From: Desulfuromonadaceae bacterium
GTDB taxonomy: Bacteria; Desulfobacterota; Desulfuromonadia; Geobacterales; Pseudopelobacteraceae
Assembly: GCA_028712075.1 (NCBI GenBank)
Contig: JAQTQX010000010.1
Span: 62,001-126,000, forward strand
DNA: 64,000 bases
Direction: 5' to 3'
Translations under genes and position numbers: made by a program
Shown: positions 27,162 through 36,148 of the stretch, one piece after another
How positions within the stretch are numbered: position 1 is the stretch's first letter
Layout of the letters: the number at the start of each line of letters is the position of its first letter
Notes under the pieces: generated by a model
What the model saw: the letters and a program-made list of their open reading frames with translations, nothing else
Database searches by the model: none
Told to the model about the DNA's origin: nothing

Positions 27162-28477
27162 TACAGCAGGTTCGCCGCCAACTCCGCCAGTTCGGAACGT
27201 TCACCTTTGGTCAGCGTCACATGGGCGGCAATGCGTTGCCCCTTGAACTTCTCCACCAGATAGGTCAAGCCGTTACTGGAGGAATCAACATACGGATTAT
27301 CAATTTGGTACGGGTCACCGGTCAGAACAATCTTTGTCCCTTCGCCAACCCTAGTCACAATCGTTTTGATTTCGTGCGGCGTCAAGTTCTGGGCTTCATC
27401 AACGATCAGATACTGATTTGGAATTGAGCGGCCACGGATGTAAGTCAGCGGTTCAATATCCAGAAGCCCCATTGCCATCAACTCCTTATACCCCTTGCTG
27501 TGCCGTTTCTCCGACTCATGCCCTGAAATCAGCAGTTCAACATTGTCAAAGATGGGTTGCATCCAGGGAGTCAGCTTTTCCTCTATATCACCCGGCAGGA
27601 AGCCGAGATCCTTTCCCATTGGAAACACAGGGCGAGATACCAGCAACCGGTTATATACGTTTTCCTCCGCAGTTTTGTGCAGACCGGCTGCGATGGCGAG
27701 CAGTGTTTTGCCGGTACCGGCTTTGCCTACCAGGGTCACAAGCTTGATACTGTCGTCCATGAGCACATCCAGCGCAAATGACTGCTCGCGATTGCGCGGG
27801 AAAAGGCTCCAGATTCCTTCCTTGGGAACCTTGCGCACAGGTACTATACGGGAGTTGGCAGGATCATTGCGGCAGATGGCGGTATGATTCTGATTGGCGC
27901 TGTCAACTATTGTGATAAACTCGTTGGGTGTCAGTTCAAGCGGAGATTCCAGCCACCCCTGACCGTAGAAGCGATCAACAGCATCCGGCGGTACCTCAAT
28001 CGTTCGGGTTCCGGAATACAGATCCTGTATGTCAACCTTGTCCGATTCATAATCTTCCGCTATCAGTCCGATGGCATCGGCCTTGATCCGCAGGTTGGAA
28101 TCCTTGGTAACAAAAATGGTGACGGCATCGGGAAAGCGATCATGAATATCCTGGGCAACGGCGATGATACGGTTGTCGCCATTGTCCACCCTCAGATCAA
28201 TCGGCAGATTTTTAAAATATTTCTCGGCAAACATCTCTACCCGCAGCGTTCCGCCGCCCGGCATGGAAATACCGGCCGCAAGCGAACCCTTTTCACGCAT
28301 TGAGTCCAGGATTCTTGATACCATCCGGGCATTCCTGCCGGTTTCATTCATATCTTTTTTGAAGCGATCAACCTCTTCAATTACAGTAATGGGAATGATG
28401 ATGTTGTTATCCTGAAACTTGAACAGCGACTGGGGATCATGCAGCAATACGTTGGTATCAAGGATGAAGTTTTTCAT
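27161..28477 (-). CDS. PIN-PhoH fusion protein (PhoH2 type ATPase)
   Basis: From the ATG at 28477 the protein has 438 residues; AAAGGGA precedes this start, and it places the PIN motif FILDTNVLLHDP at the very N-terminus, unlike the longer track start. A PIN nuclease-like domain spans about 1-140. The C-terminal PhoH ATPase has Walker A (LVGKAGTGKTLLAIAAG) and Walker B (YLIVDEAQNLTPHEIK) with TGDPYQIDNPY. PhoH2 proteins of other bacteria are RNA helicase-nucleases; that activity is inferred here. The start lies inside the end of the cysteine desulfurase gene (20-bp overlap). Confidence 0.93.
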   Translation of the reverse strand: MKNFILDTNVLLHDPQSLFKFQDNNIIIPITVIEEVDRFKKDMNETGRNARMVSRILDSMREKGSLAAGISMPGGGTLRVEMFAEKYFKNLPIDLRVDNGDNRIIAVAQDIHDRFPDAVTIFVTKDSNLRIKADAIGLIAEDYESDKVDIQDLYSGTRTIEVPPDAVDRFYGQGWLESPLELTPNEFITIVDSANQNHTAICRNDPANSRIVPVRKVPKEGIWSLFPRNREQSFALDVLMDDSIKLVTLVGKAGTGKTLLAIAAGLHKTAEENVYNRLLVSRPVFPMGKDLGFLPGDIEEKLTPWMQPIFDNVELLISGHESEKRHSKGYKELMAMGLLDIEPLTYIRGRSIPNQYLIVDEAQNLTPHEIKTIVTRVGEGTKIVLTGDPYQIDNPYVDSSSNGLTYLVEKFKGQRIAAHVTLTKGERSELAELAANLL

Positions 28478-29633
28478 GAGTCCCTTTCTGGCTACGAATT
28501 TTATGGATGCATTGTACAACGGCATCAGAAAAGAATGCAATATCTTCGCGTGTGTTGAACCAGCCGGGACTCACACGCAGCGAGCCTTCCGGTAATGTTC
28601 CCAGTGTCCGGTGCGCAAGAGGTGCACAGTGCAGTCCGGCCCTGACGGCGATATCAAAAGAATGGTCAAGCTCTGCAGCCAACTGCGCCACATCAACATC
28701 AGACACGGTAAATGAGAGTACTGCACAGCGATCAGTTGACTTTTCCGGTCCCAGAATCTCCACCCCGGAAATACCTCGTAATGCCTGCTCTGCCTGATCA
28801 AGCAGATCACACTGGAGACGATGCAAAGCAGCAAGCCCGACACCCTTGATAAATTCGACGCCAGCCTGCATTCCGGCAATACCGGAAAGATTAAGGGTAC
28901 CGGCCTCAAAGCCATCCGGCATGGTCAGCGGCTGCTTTACAGCAGTTGAATTAGTACCGGTACCACCCTGCATAACGGGTATCAGTTCAACATGCGGCGC
29001 AACATAGAGCAAGCCGGTTCCGCTCGGCCCAAGCAACCCTTTGTGGCCGGGAACGGCCAACAGGTCAATATGATGATGGTCAACATCCAGCGGGATATGC
29101 CCGGCAGACTGCGACGCATCAACGAGAAAAAGCGCACCCGCAACGCTGCAGACCTCCGACAACTCCCGGATCGGCTGAATAGCTCCACAGACATTGGATA
29201 TATGGCTGACAGCAATCATACGGGTATTTGCCCTGACTGCACGGCGAATGTCATCAACAAGAACGATTCCGTCAGAACCGGCCGGCACGATGGTGACTTC
29301 CACTCCTTTGCCCTCCAGCGCATACAGCGGCCGCAACAGGGAGTTGTGTTCCATGGTTGTCGTGACAACATGATCGCCGGTGGTTAATATACCGTACAAC
29401 GCAAGGTTGAGAGCAGCGGTTGCATTGTGGGTAAATATAATTCTGCTTGAATCAGCGATCGAGAAGAAACCTGCAATACACTCACGCGCCTGGAAGACAA
29501 TTCGACCAGCCTCCAGAGCAGAGCGATAACCGCCCCGACCGGGAGAAGCCCCGACCTCGCGTAATGCACGAAGCACCGCTTCATACACTGATTCTGGCTT
29601 GGGAAATGATGTTGCTGCATTATCGAGATACAC
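28458..29633 (-). CDS. Cysteine desulfurase family protein (class V aminotransferase)
   Basis: The 391-residue protein begins MYLDNAATSFPKPESV, the start typical of the desulfurase subfamily. The PLP lysine lies in AVPGHKGLLGPSGTGLLYV, and the sulfur-accepting cysteine is probably in VRAGLHCAPLAHRTLG. It would remove sulfur from cysteine to form a protein persulfide for Fe-S clusters, thiolated tRNA or selenium metabolism. No scaffold gene such as iscU is adjacent. It lies 14 bp after the beta-helix protein gene and overlaps PIN-PhoH by 20 bp. The physiological acceptor is unknown. Confidence 0.92.
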   Translation of the reverse strand: MYLDNAATSFPKPESVYEAVLRALREVGASPGRGGYRSALEAGRIVFQARECIAGFFSIADSSRIIFTHNATAALNLALYGILTTGDHVVTTTMEHNSLLRPLYALEGKGVEVTIVPAGSDGIVLVDDIRRAVRANTRMIAVSHISNVCGAIQPIRELSEVCSVAGALFLVDASQSAGHIPLDVDHHHIDLLAVPGHKGLLGPSGTGLLYVAPHVELIPVMQGGTGTNSTAVKQPLTMPDGFEAGTLNLSGIAGMQAGVEFIKGVGLAALHRLQCDLLDQAEQALRGISGVEILGPEKSTDRCAVLSFTVSDVDVAQLAAELDHSFDIAVRAGLHCAPLAHRTLGTLPEGSLRVSPGWFNTREDIAFFSDAVVQCIHKIRSQKGTHEKLHP

Positions 29634-29647
29634 GGGAAAGTTCCTGT

Positions 29648-30727
29648 TTACGGCATGAGCTGCGGCATTTCAGTTAACCAGGGAAACACCAGAACGGCAC
29701 CGGCATTACCATCTCGAGCCGTATCATAAATCTTTTGCGCGATCTGCTGCTGGTTTGCGGACCCCCACCAGTTTTGTCGAGCGGCCACAACTTCATGACC
29801 GGCGTTGTAGATATTAAAGCCACCGTTAGAGCTGAAAGCATTATTCTGAAATAATGGCCGCCCACCCTCTGTTTTTATTGCATCCTGTTCATTTTCCACA
29901 AACAGGCAGCGCTGAATCTTGATTCGTGAGCCAGATAGAGACAGAGCCGTCTGCCCGTTTTTCAGAAAGCGGGACATGAAAATTTGCCCTTCTCCGCCTG
30001 TAATTCGAGCACCGGTTGCATTACCGGAAAACCCGCCACCGGTAATTTTGATCCTGCACTCATCAGCCTCAAAACCTGTATGCCGGTTATTGATAATTTT
30101 GGATGATGTCAAAGCAACCGCCGATTTGCTGAGCAGATAACCGCGCTGACAGGAGGCAACCGTTGTCTCCCGTGCATCGAGTTCACTGTTATGCATCTCA
30201 ATTCCGGTTTCCGCATCGGTCACAGTGCCACCAGACATCTGCACTACGCTATCATGCGCCATAAGAGCAGTTCTGGTCTGTACAATGGAAACTCCTTGCA
30301 GAGTTAGGGTGGAAAACTGAAGATCGATGCCGGTTTCAGCATACTCGATTCGACACTGTTCCAACAGATTGCGTTTTTCAGTAGAGAGAAAAACCAGGCC
30401 GCCCCAGGAACCACGGCCTGCTTTAGAACGATCTGAAGTCAATATGATAGGGTGTTCAGCGGTTCCCGCAGCATGAATGCGGCCCTGCACGATAAGACTG
30501 GGCAGTTGCCGTGATGAGTCAGAAGCAAAATGTATCACTGTTCCCGGGTCAATACGCAGGGTCGTCTGCGGTGCCACAACGACAAACCCTCTAACTATAA
30601 CGTATCCCCGCCAGGTACTATCTTCGTTAAGCACCACTCCATCATATTCAACCGCTTTCTGTTCAGCAGCAGATGCCACGGAAGACAGACAAATCATGAT
30701 GATGCAGGCGGTAAAAAATGCTTTCAC
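29648..30727 (-). CDS. Exported right-handed beta-helix protein
   Basis: The protein has 359 residues with a signal peptide (MKAFFTACIIMICLSSVASA). The rest is made of repeating short strands typical of a parallel beta-helix (for example RIDPGTVIHFASDSSRQLPS, GGFSGNATGARITGG, RCLFVENEQDAIKTEGG). Aligned rungs recur about every 20-25 residues. Such folds serve as surface or periplasmic scaffolds and polysaccharide enzymes; no catalytic residues are recognisable. It is the first gene of the minus-strand run leading to rimP, and is divergent from nrdJ. Its link to the RNA genes is unclear. Confidence 0.85.
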   Translation of the reverse strand: MKAFFTACIIMICLSSVASAAEQKAVEYDGVVLNEDSTWRGYVIVRGFVVVAPQTTLRIDPGTVIHFASDSSRQLPSLIVQGRIHAAGTAEHPIILTSDRSKAGRGSWGGLVFLSTEKRNLLEQCRIEYAETGIDLQFSTLTLQGVSIVQTRTALMAHDSVVQMSGGTVTDAETGIEMHNSELDARETTVASCQRGYLLSKSAVALTSSKIINNRHTGFEADECRIKITGGGFSGNATGARITGGEGQIFMSRFLKNGQTALSLSGSRIKIQRCLFVENEQDAIKTEGGRPLFQNNAFSSNGGFNIYNAGHEVVAARQNWWGSANQQQIAQKIYDTARDGNAGAVLVFPWLTEMPQLMP

Positions 30728-30878
30728 TCACTTATGCTCCTTTAATGGATTCCAGAAATCATTACCATGATTCATCCTGACTGTAAATTTAATGTTGTGC
30801 CCGACACTGAGGCAATTATGGATGATGTAAACGCTTTTCCTGTTCTTTCAAGAGGTTATATTTCTAACAACAAAACTG

Positions 30879-30907
30879 TTGACACCGCATAGATGTTGTG
30901 GTTATTT
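30879..30907 (+). promoter_or_regulatory. Sigma-70-type promoter of nrdJ
   Basis: TTGACA at 30879-30884, a 17-bp spacer and TTATTT at 30902-30907 form a good -35/-10 pair on the plus strand, about 100 bp before the nrdJ start. A NrdR-type palindrome begins ten bases after the -10 hexamer, a position suited to repression. Confidence 0.6.
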
Positions 30908-30916
30908 TCTCCGGCG

Positions 30917-30932
30917 CCACAAAATATTGTGG
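30917..30932 (+). promoter_or_regulatory. NrdR-box-like palindrome before nrdJ
   Basis: CCACAAAATATTGTGG resembles the NrdR consensus ACACWATATMTWGTGT (13 of the 14 inner positions). NrdR represses ribonucleotide reductase genes when nucleotide pools are high. NrdR normally uses two boxes; a weaker second one may lie upstream around 30882-30897, but the match is poor. nrdR itself is not in the window. Confidence 0.6.
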
Positions 30933-31003
30933 TCACCTACTCGTCAGACCATATTTTTAGATATATTGTTTTTACCAAATTTCCGAGCAGACAAGGAGAG
31001 CTT

Positions 31004-33244
31004 ATGAAGAAAAGTACTGCCAGCAGCAGCACCATCACCGGTTTGTCGAAAAATGCACTGACCGTACTGGAAAAACGTTATCTGCGCCGCAATGAAGTGG
31101 GCAAAGTCCTTGAGACCCCTGCCGACATGTTTCGGCGGGTCGCTGATACGATTGCCGCCGCTGACAGGAAGTTCGACAAAAAAGCTGATATCACGTCACT
31201 GTCCGAAATATTTTTCCGCATGATGACCCGCTTTGAGTTTCTTCCCAACTCACCAACACTTATGAATGCCGGGCGTCCGCTTGGCCAGCTTTCAGCCTGC
31301 TTTGTGCTTCCGGTCGGTGACTCCATGGAAGAAATATTCGACGCTGTAAAGTATACCGCCCTGATCCACAAATCAGGCGGCGGTACCGGTTTTTCCTTTT
31401 CCCGTTTGAGACCGGCGAATGACGTCGTCAGCACCACCACGGGTATCTCCAGCGGCCCGCTTTCATTTATGCGGGTATTCGATGTTGCCACGGAAACCAT
31501 CAAGCAGGGAGGCACCAGACGCGGCGCAAACATGGCGATACTCAGGGTCGATCACCCTAATGTCATGGATTTTATCATGTGCAAGGCCGATCAGAAACAG
31601 CTCAACAATTTCAATATCTCGGTCGGACTGACGGAAAAGTTCATGCTGGCCGTTGAGCGCGACGAGGAGTACAGCCTTATCAACCCGCGTGACAAAAAAG
31701 TCTGCGGCAGCCTGAATGCCCGCAAGGTGTTTCAGCGGATTGTCAAGCAAGCTTGGGAAAACGGCGAGCCCGGCATCATTTTTCTTGATCGGCTGAACCG
31801 CAACAATCCGACGCCGCTTGTGGGAGAGATTGAGTCTACCAACCCCTGCGGAGAGCAACCGCTCCTGCCGTACGAATCATGCAACCTCGGTTCGCTAAAT
31901 CTTGGCGTTTTTGTGGCTGACGGCTCGGTTGACTGGAAAAGTCTCCGTGAGACCATCCAAAATGCCATACACTTTCTCGACAATGTCATTGAGGCGAACA
32001 ACTATCCGTTGCAGCAGATCCACGACATGACCCATGCAAACCGCAAAATTGGTTTGGGAGTGATGGGGTGGGCCGATATGCTGATTCTGCTGGGAATTCC
32101 CTACTGTTCTGAGGAAGCGGTAAAACTCGGCAAGAAAGTGATGAAATTCATTAATGATGAAGGGCATCTGGCATCACAGGAACTGGGCAAAAAACGCGGC
32201 TCGTTCGCCAATTTCAAAGGATCTATTTTTGACAAGAAGGGTGCACCGCCACAGAGAAACGCAACAGTGACGACCATCGCTCCGACCGGCACCATTTCAA
32301 TCATTGCCAACGCATCTTCAGGTGTTGAACCGCTTTTTGCAGTTTCCTATATCAGAACCGTCATGGATAAAAATGTTCTGGTAGAGGTCAACCCAATCTT
32401 TGAAAAAATTGCCAGAGAGCGCGGCTTTTATTCTGAAGCACTCATGCAGCGGATAGCTGAGCATGGCACCGTTGCGGATATTGCCGAAATACCCGCCGAT
32501 ATCCGTAACGTGTTTGTTACATCCCATGAAATATCACCGGAATATCACATCCAGATGCAGGCAGCCTTCCAGCAGTACACCGACAATGCCGTCTCGAAAA
32601 CAGTCAATTTTTCCAACTCCGCCACGATTGAAGATGTAGAGAAGGTCTACATGCTTGCCTACGAAACCGGCTGCAAGGGCGTCACAATCTATCGGGACGG
32701 CTCACGGGACGAGCAAGTTCTCTCGACAGGTAAAAAGGAAGAGCATGCAGCAGTGGCCGCGACGCCGGTTGAAGAGGAGAAGAAAGCTGTCAAGCGTGAA
32801 CGTCCGAAAGCGCTTAAGGGATGTACTCACCAGATGCAGACCGGCTGCGGTCCACTCTATATTACGATTAATGAAGATAAAAACGGCTTGTTTGAGCTGT
32901 TCACGACCATGGGCAAAGCAGGTGGCTGTGCGGCTTCACAGAGTGAGGCGATCGGCCGCATGGTGTCGCTTGCATGGCGTAGCGGCGTTCAGGCCCGCCA
33001 GGTTGTTAAGCAATTGCAGGGGATTTCCTGCCACTGCCCGTCCGGTTTCGGCGACAACCGTGTTCTTTCCTGCGCCGATGCCGTTGCCAAAGCGATTCAG
33101 AACCACCTGGTAGACAACGGTTATGACATTGAAGAGAACGTTACCGGTCATGAACGTGGCGCCTGCCCGGAATGTGGCGGAATAGTTGAACATGAGGGGG
33201 GTTGTTCGGTCTGCCATGTTTGCGGATACTCTGAATGTGCATAA
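31004..33244 (+). CDS. nrdJ: Adenosylcobalamin-dependent ribonucleotide reductase (class II)
   Basis: I start at the ATG at 31004, with AAGGAGAG upstream; the track's earlier start overlaps the NrdR box. The protein then has 746 residues. Blocks seen are PNSPTLMNAGRPLGQLSACF, FSRLRPANDVVST, the active-site STNPCGEQPLLPYESCNLGS and TIAPTGTISIIANASSGVEP. The C-terminus holds a zinc-ribbon-like Cys cluster (CPECGGIVEHEGGC then CHVCGYSEC). The enzyme makes deoxyribonucleotides using vitamin B12, works without oxygen, and suits an anaerobe. Location is cytoplasmic. tRNA-Asp follows about 85 bp downstream. Confidence 0.96.
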   Translation: MKKSTASSSTITGLSKNALTVLEKRYLRRNEVGKVLETPADMFRRVADTIAAADRKFDKKADITSLSEIFFRMMTRFEFLPNSPTLMNAGRPLGQLSACFVLPVGDSMEEIFDAVKYTALIHKSGGGTGFSFSRLRPANDVVSTTTGISSGPLSFMRVFDVATETIKQGGTRRGANMAILRVDHPNVMDFIMCKADQKQLNNFNISVGLTEKFMLAVERDEEYSLINPRDKKVCGSLNARKVFQRIVKQAWENGEPGIIFLDRLNRNNPTPLVGEIESTNPCGEQPLLPYESCNLGSLNLGVFVADGSVDWKSLRETIQNAIHFLDNVIEANNYPLQQIHDMTHANRKIGLGVMGWADMLILLGIPYCSEEAVKLGKKVMKFINDEGHLASQELGKKRGSFANFKGSIFDKKGAPPQRNATVTTIAPTGTISIIANASSGVEPLFAVSYIRTVMDKNVLVEVNPIFEKIARERGFYSEALMQRIAEHGTVADIAEIPADIRNVFVTSHEISPEYHIQMQAAFQQYTDNAVSKTVNFSNSATIEDVEKVYMLAYETGCKGVTIYRDGSRDEQVLSTGKKEEHAAVAATPVEEEKKAVKRERPKALKGCTHQMQTGCGPLYITINEDKNGLFELFTTMGKAGGCAASQSEAIGRMVSLAWRSGVQARQVVKQLQGISCHCPSGFGDNRVLSCADAVAKAIQNHLVDNGYDIEENVTGHERGACPECGGIVEHEGGCSVCHVCGYSECA

Positions 33245-33270
33245 AAAATTCGACCAATGTCATAAACTGT

Positions 33271-33299
33271 TTGACAGATGATCATAAAATATGAAATAA
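33271..33299 (+). promoter_or_regulatory. Possible promoter of tRNA-Asp
   Basis: TTGACA at 33271-33276 lies about 58 bp before the tRNA. A 17-bp spacer gives AAATAA as the -10 hexamer, which is only fair. The A+T-rich region between nrdJ and the tRNA supports a promoter, but the exact -10 is uncertain. Confidence 0.4.
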
Positions 33300-33328
33300 G
33301 TAACGGCTCGAAATGATCTGCTTATTTC

Positions 33329-33405
33329 GGGGTTGTAGCTCAGCTGGTTAGAGTGCCAGCCTGTCACGCTGGAAGTCGCGGGTTCGAGCCCCGTCAACCC
33401 CGCCA
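33329..33405 (+). tRNA. tRNA-Asp (anticodon GTC)
   Basis: The 77-nt gene folds into a cloverleaf: acceptor arms GGGGTTG and CAACCCC, D-arm region AGCTCAGCTGGTTAGAG, anticodon stem CCAGC/GCTGG around loop CTGTCAC (anticodon GTC), T-arm with GGTTCGAGCC, discriminator G and an encoded CCA. The terminator follows within 13 bp. No integrase or attachment-site duplication is seen beside it. Confidence 0.97.
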
Positions 33406-33410
33406 GATAC

Positions 33411-33442
33411 GAAAAAAGGCGCCCTATAAAGGCGCCTTTTTT
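33411..33442. terminator. Bidirectional intrinsic terminator after tRNA-Asp
   Basis: AAAAAAGGCGCC, a seven-base loop and GGCGCCTTTTTT form a symmetrical hairpin with an A-run on one side and a T-run on the other. It can end both the tRNA transcript (plus) and the kinase transcript (minus, gene end at 33471). Confidence 0.9.
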
Positions 33443-33470
33443 CGTGAGTGAAAGAACAATACCCGGCTAA

Positions 33471-34619
33471 TTAAGGCTCGACCGCATCAAGTGACAGCGG
33501 TATAGTTATGTGGAAACAGGTGCTACCATTACCGCTACTGAAACCAACCTCACCCTTAATATACTTTTCACCGAAAAGTTTCATGCTATAGGTGCCTATT
33601 CCCCGGCCTTCGCTTCCTTTGGTACTGAATGATCGCTTGAACAGTTGCAGTTGGACTGACTCAGGAATCTCACCAGGATTGGTTACCTCAATACGGACAT
33701 TTTGTGGGGTGCAGGTAGCACTGATGGTAATTTTACCACCAATGGGGGTCGCTTCAAGTGCATTAAGCGTCATATTTCCCACCACCCGGCGCAGCAGGGC
33801 ACGATCAGTTGTAACGGCGCACGTATCAACATTGGCCACAACTACGGTGCGTTCCGGTGTGCGGACATGATTTTCGTACAGGCGCCTGATATCCTCCAGA
33901 AGTTCACCGACATCGATTAATTCCAGTATAGACACATACTCACCCCGCTCGACAGCCAGCAGTCGCCGCTGATGGGTAATGTCATCAACCAGATTGTCCG
34001 CAAGTGAAACCAGCCACTGTTTGTACTCTTGTTCCGCTGCTGGTGAGACCCCCTCGGCAAGAAGTGCGGCCACTCCGCTCAAGCCGCCAGCAGTGTTAAG
34101 TACATCATGGAAAAATACCCGTTCCAGAACATTACGCCGCTTTTCCGAACTAATATCTCTCATGGCACAAATGGTAAACGGAATAGTGTCAATTACGAGC
34201 GGTGATGCAATCACTTCCAGATCAAGAGAGGTCAGGTTGCCATCCTGAAGTGTTACCCGGCATTCTCCCGTTGTCTGCTGGTTGGTTGTCTGGCTTGCAA
34301 GAATGGTAAGCACCGCGCCGCAAACAGAACAATTCTTGGAAGTACCGCAACCGCCGGGTCCCTCGGTTAAGTGGATACAGTTGAGAACATCACCTGATCG
34401 CATACCCATTAATTGGTCGGAATATGTAAAGCCGAAGGTCTCCATCATGCGTTTGTTGATGGCGACAATCTGGCGGTATTTATTCAAAATAACCACAAAA
34501 TCCAACATCGCATCGATGATAGGTTTCAGCAGGGAAGAATTGGCTATCGCTTCTTGATCGGCTTGCAATTCGGAAACTTCTGCACGCTCAGCCGGGGCAA
34601 AAAAGGATGATAACATCAT
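33471..34619 (-). CDS. Soluble PAS sensor histidine kinase with Cys-rich loop
   Basis: The protein has 382 residues and no membrane segment. A PAS domain spans about 33-155, and within it lies a cysteine cluster (Cys81, 91, 97, 100; GPGGCGTSKNCSVCG) typical of Geobacter sensor kinases and able to hold a metal or to react to redox state. The likely phospho-acceptor is His171 in FFHDVLNTAGGLSG, followed by an ATPase domain (NMTLNALEAT, GRGIGTYSMKLFG). The H-box is unlike that of classical HisKA kinases. It lies 131 bp downstream of a sigma-54 response regulator gene on the same strand, its probable partner. The signal is unknown. Confidence 0.88.
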   Translation of the reverse strand: MMLSSFFAPAERAEVSELQADQEAIANSSLLKPIIDAMLDFVVILNKYRQIVAINKRMMETFGFTYSDQLMGMRSGDVLNCIHLTEGPGGCGTSKNCSVCGAVLTILASQTTNQQTTGECRVTLQDGNLTSLDLEVIASPLVIDTIPFTICAMRDISSEKRRNVLERVFFHDVLNTAGGLSGVAALLAEGVSPAAEQEYKQWLVSLADNLVDDITHQRRLLAVERGEYVSILELIDVGELLEDIRRLYENHVRTPERTVVVANVDTCAVTTDRALLRRVVGNMTLNALEATPIGGKITISATCTPQNVRIEVTNPGEIPESVQLQLFKRSFSTKGSEGRGIGTYSMKLFGEKYIKGEVGFSSGNGSTCFHITIPLSLDAVEP

Positions 34620-34750
34620 GGCAAAACTCCGATAGTAAGCATTAGATCGTTATAGTAAAACTAAAGTAATGCGTGTATATGTTTCATGCCAATTTACAGT
34701 AATATTATTGTTTTATAGTATGATTAGCTCTGCGGATACTCAGATTGCCG

Positions 34751-36130
34751 TCACTCTTCCATTTTCAGCCGCTTAATTTTTTCAACCAGAGTTGTCCGAT
34801 TTATCCCCAACAATACTGCTGCTTTTGCCTTGACCCCCCCTGCTGAGTGGAGCGCCTGCACTATCAGGTTCTGTTCAATACGCGACAGCGTTGCGATCAG
34901 GTCAATCCCGTCACTCGTCATTTTCACACACAATTCATCTTTAGAGGGTTTTTCTCCCAGTATTTTTGTTGGAATATCGTCAACAGTAAGCTGGGTAGAG
35001 TCCGTTAACGCCACCATTCTTTCAACCAGATTCTCCAGCTCACGTACATTGCCGGGCCAGACATATCGCTCTAATACCTCGAGTGCCTGTTTGGTGATGC
35101 TGCAGAGTGGACGTCCCATAAGACGGCACTGCTTTTCCAGAAAAAAAGCGGTCAGGTGCAGAATATCCTCCTGGCGCTCACGCAGCGGCGGCAGGTGCAG
35201 CGGAATTACGTTCAAGCGATAATAAAGATCCTCCCGAAACAAGCCCTGTTTCACCAAAGTTTCAAGATCTGCGTTAGTCGCAGAAATGATTCTGACATGG
35301 AGCTTTACCGGTTTATTTGAGCCAACCCTTTCCACTTCATGTTCCTGCAACACCCGCAGCAATTTTGCCTGAAGGTGATGAGGCATGGTACCTATTTCGT
35401 CCAGAAAAATAGTTCCGTGGTTGGCCGACTCGAATTTTCCCGGTTTATCTTTTATTGCACCGGTAAAGGCACCCTTGACATGACCAAAAAGCTCACTTTC
35501 AAGAAGTGATTCCGGAATGGCACCGCAGTTCACGGCCACAAACGGGCGCTCGGTGCGCGCACCGTTAAAATGCAGTGCCCGGCTAACAAGTTCCTTCCCG
35601 GTTCCTGATTCACCCGTAATGAGCACTGACGAGTCTGTTTTGACGATACGGCTCATTCGCTCAAAAACACGATTCATCGCCGGAGAACTGCCGATGATAT
35701 TACTGAATTCAAAGCGTCCTTGAAGTTGTCGACGTAGATAAATATTTTCAGACTTCAACTTCTGTTGCTGCAAGGCCTTTGTCACGACAATCTTCAGCTC
35801 ATCGAAATCGATCGGCTTGGTGATATAGTCGAACGCCCCCTCTTTCATGGCCCGTACTGCAGATTGGGCCGAAGCATGGCCGGTGACGACAATCACTTCC
35901 GTGGCAGGAGCAACCTTTTGCACATTCTGCATGATATCGAAGCCGCTTTTATTGGGCAGGAACAGATCGGATACAACGACATGATACTGCTCGCGATCAA
36001 TAAGATCGATGGCAATCTCTCCCGTTGCCGCAGAAGTGACTGTGTATCCGAGAGATCGCAGCAGCATGGTCAAAGCGTCACGACCGGAATCATCGTCATC
36101 CACCACCAGTATTTTGATCGCATCACTCAT
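34751..36130 (-). CDS. Sigma-54-dependent response regulator (NtrC type)
   Basis: The 459-residue protein has a receiver (1-120; phospho-acceptor Asp55 in VVSDLFLPNKSGFD), an AAA+ domain with Walker A GESGTGKELVSRALH, the sigma-54-contacting loop GAFTGA, and Walker B GTIFLDEIG. A Fis-type helix-turn-helix closes the C-terminus (AAVLLGINRTTLVEKIKRL). It activates RpoN promoters from distant sites when phosphorylated. It follows bioA by 18 bp and precedes the Cys-rich PAS kinase, which likely phosphorylates it. Its targets are not evident, though sigma-54 sites occur at 9357 and possibly 10691. Confidence 0.95.
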   Translation of the reverse strand: MSDAIKILVVDDDDSGRDALTMLLRSLGYTVTSAATGEIAIDLIDREQYHVVVSDLFLPNKSGFDIMQNVQKVAPATEVIVVTGHASAQSAVRAMKEGAFDYITKPIDFDELKIVVTKALQQQKLKSENIYLRRQLQGRFEFSNIIGSSPAMNRVFERMSRIVKTDSSVLITGESGTGKELVSRALHFNGARTERPFVAVNCGAIPESLLESELFGHVKGAFTGAIKDKPGKFESANHGTIFLDEIGTMPHHLQAKLLRVLQEHEVERVGSNKPVKLHVRIISATNADLETLVKQGLFREDLYYRLNVIPLHLPPLRERQEDILHLTAFFLEKQCRLMGRPLCSITKQALEVLERYVWPGNVRELENLVERMVALTDSTQLTVDDIPTKILGEKPSKDELCVKMTSDGIDLIATLSRIEQNLIVQALHSAGGVKAKAAVLLGINRTTLVEKIKRLKMEE

Positions 36131-36148
36131 ATCAACACCCTGAAATCA

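Noticed and set aside
33329-33405. tRNA-Asp as a possible integration site
   Set aside because: No integrase gene and no repeated 3' end of the tRNA was found nearby.
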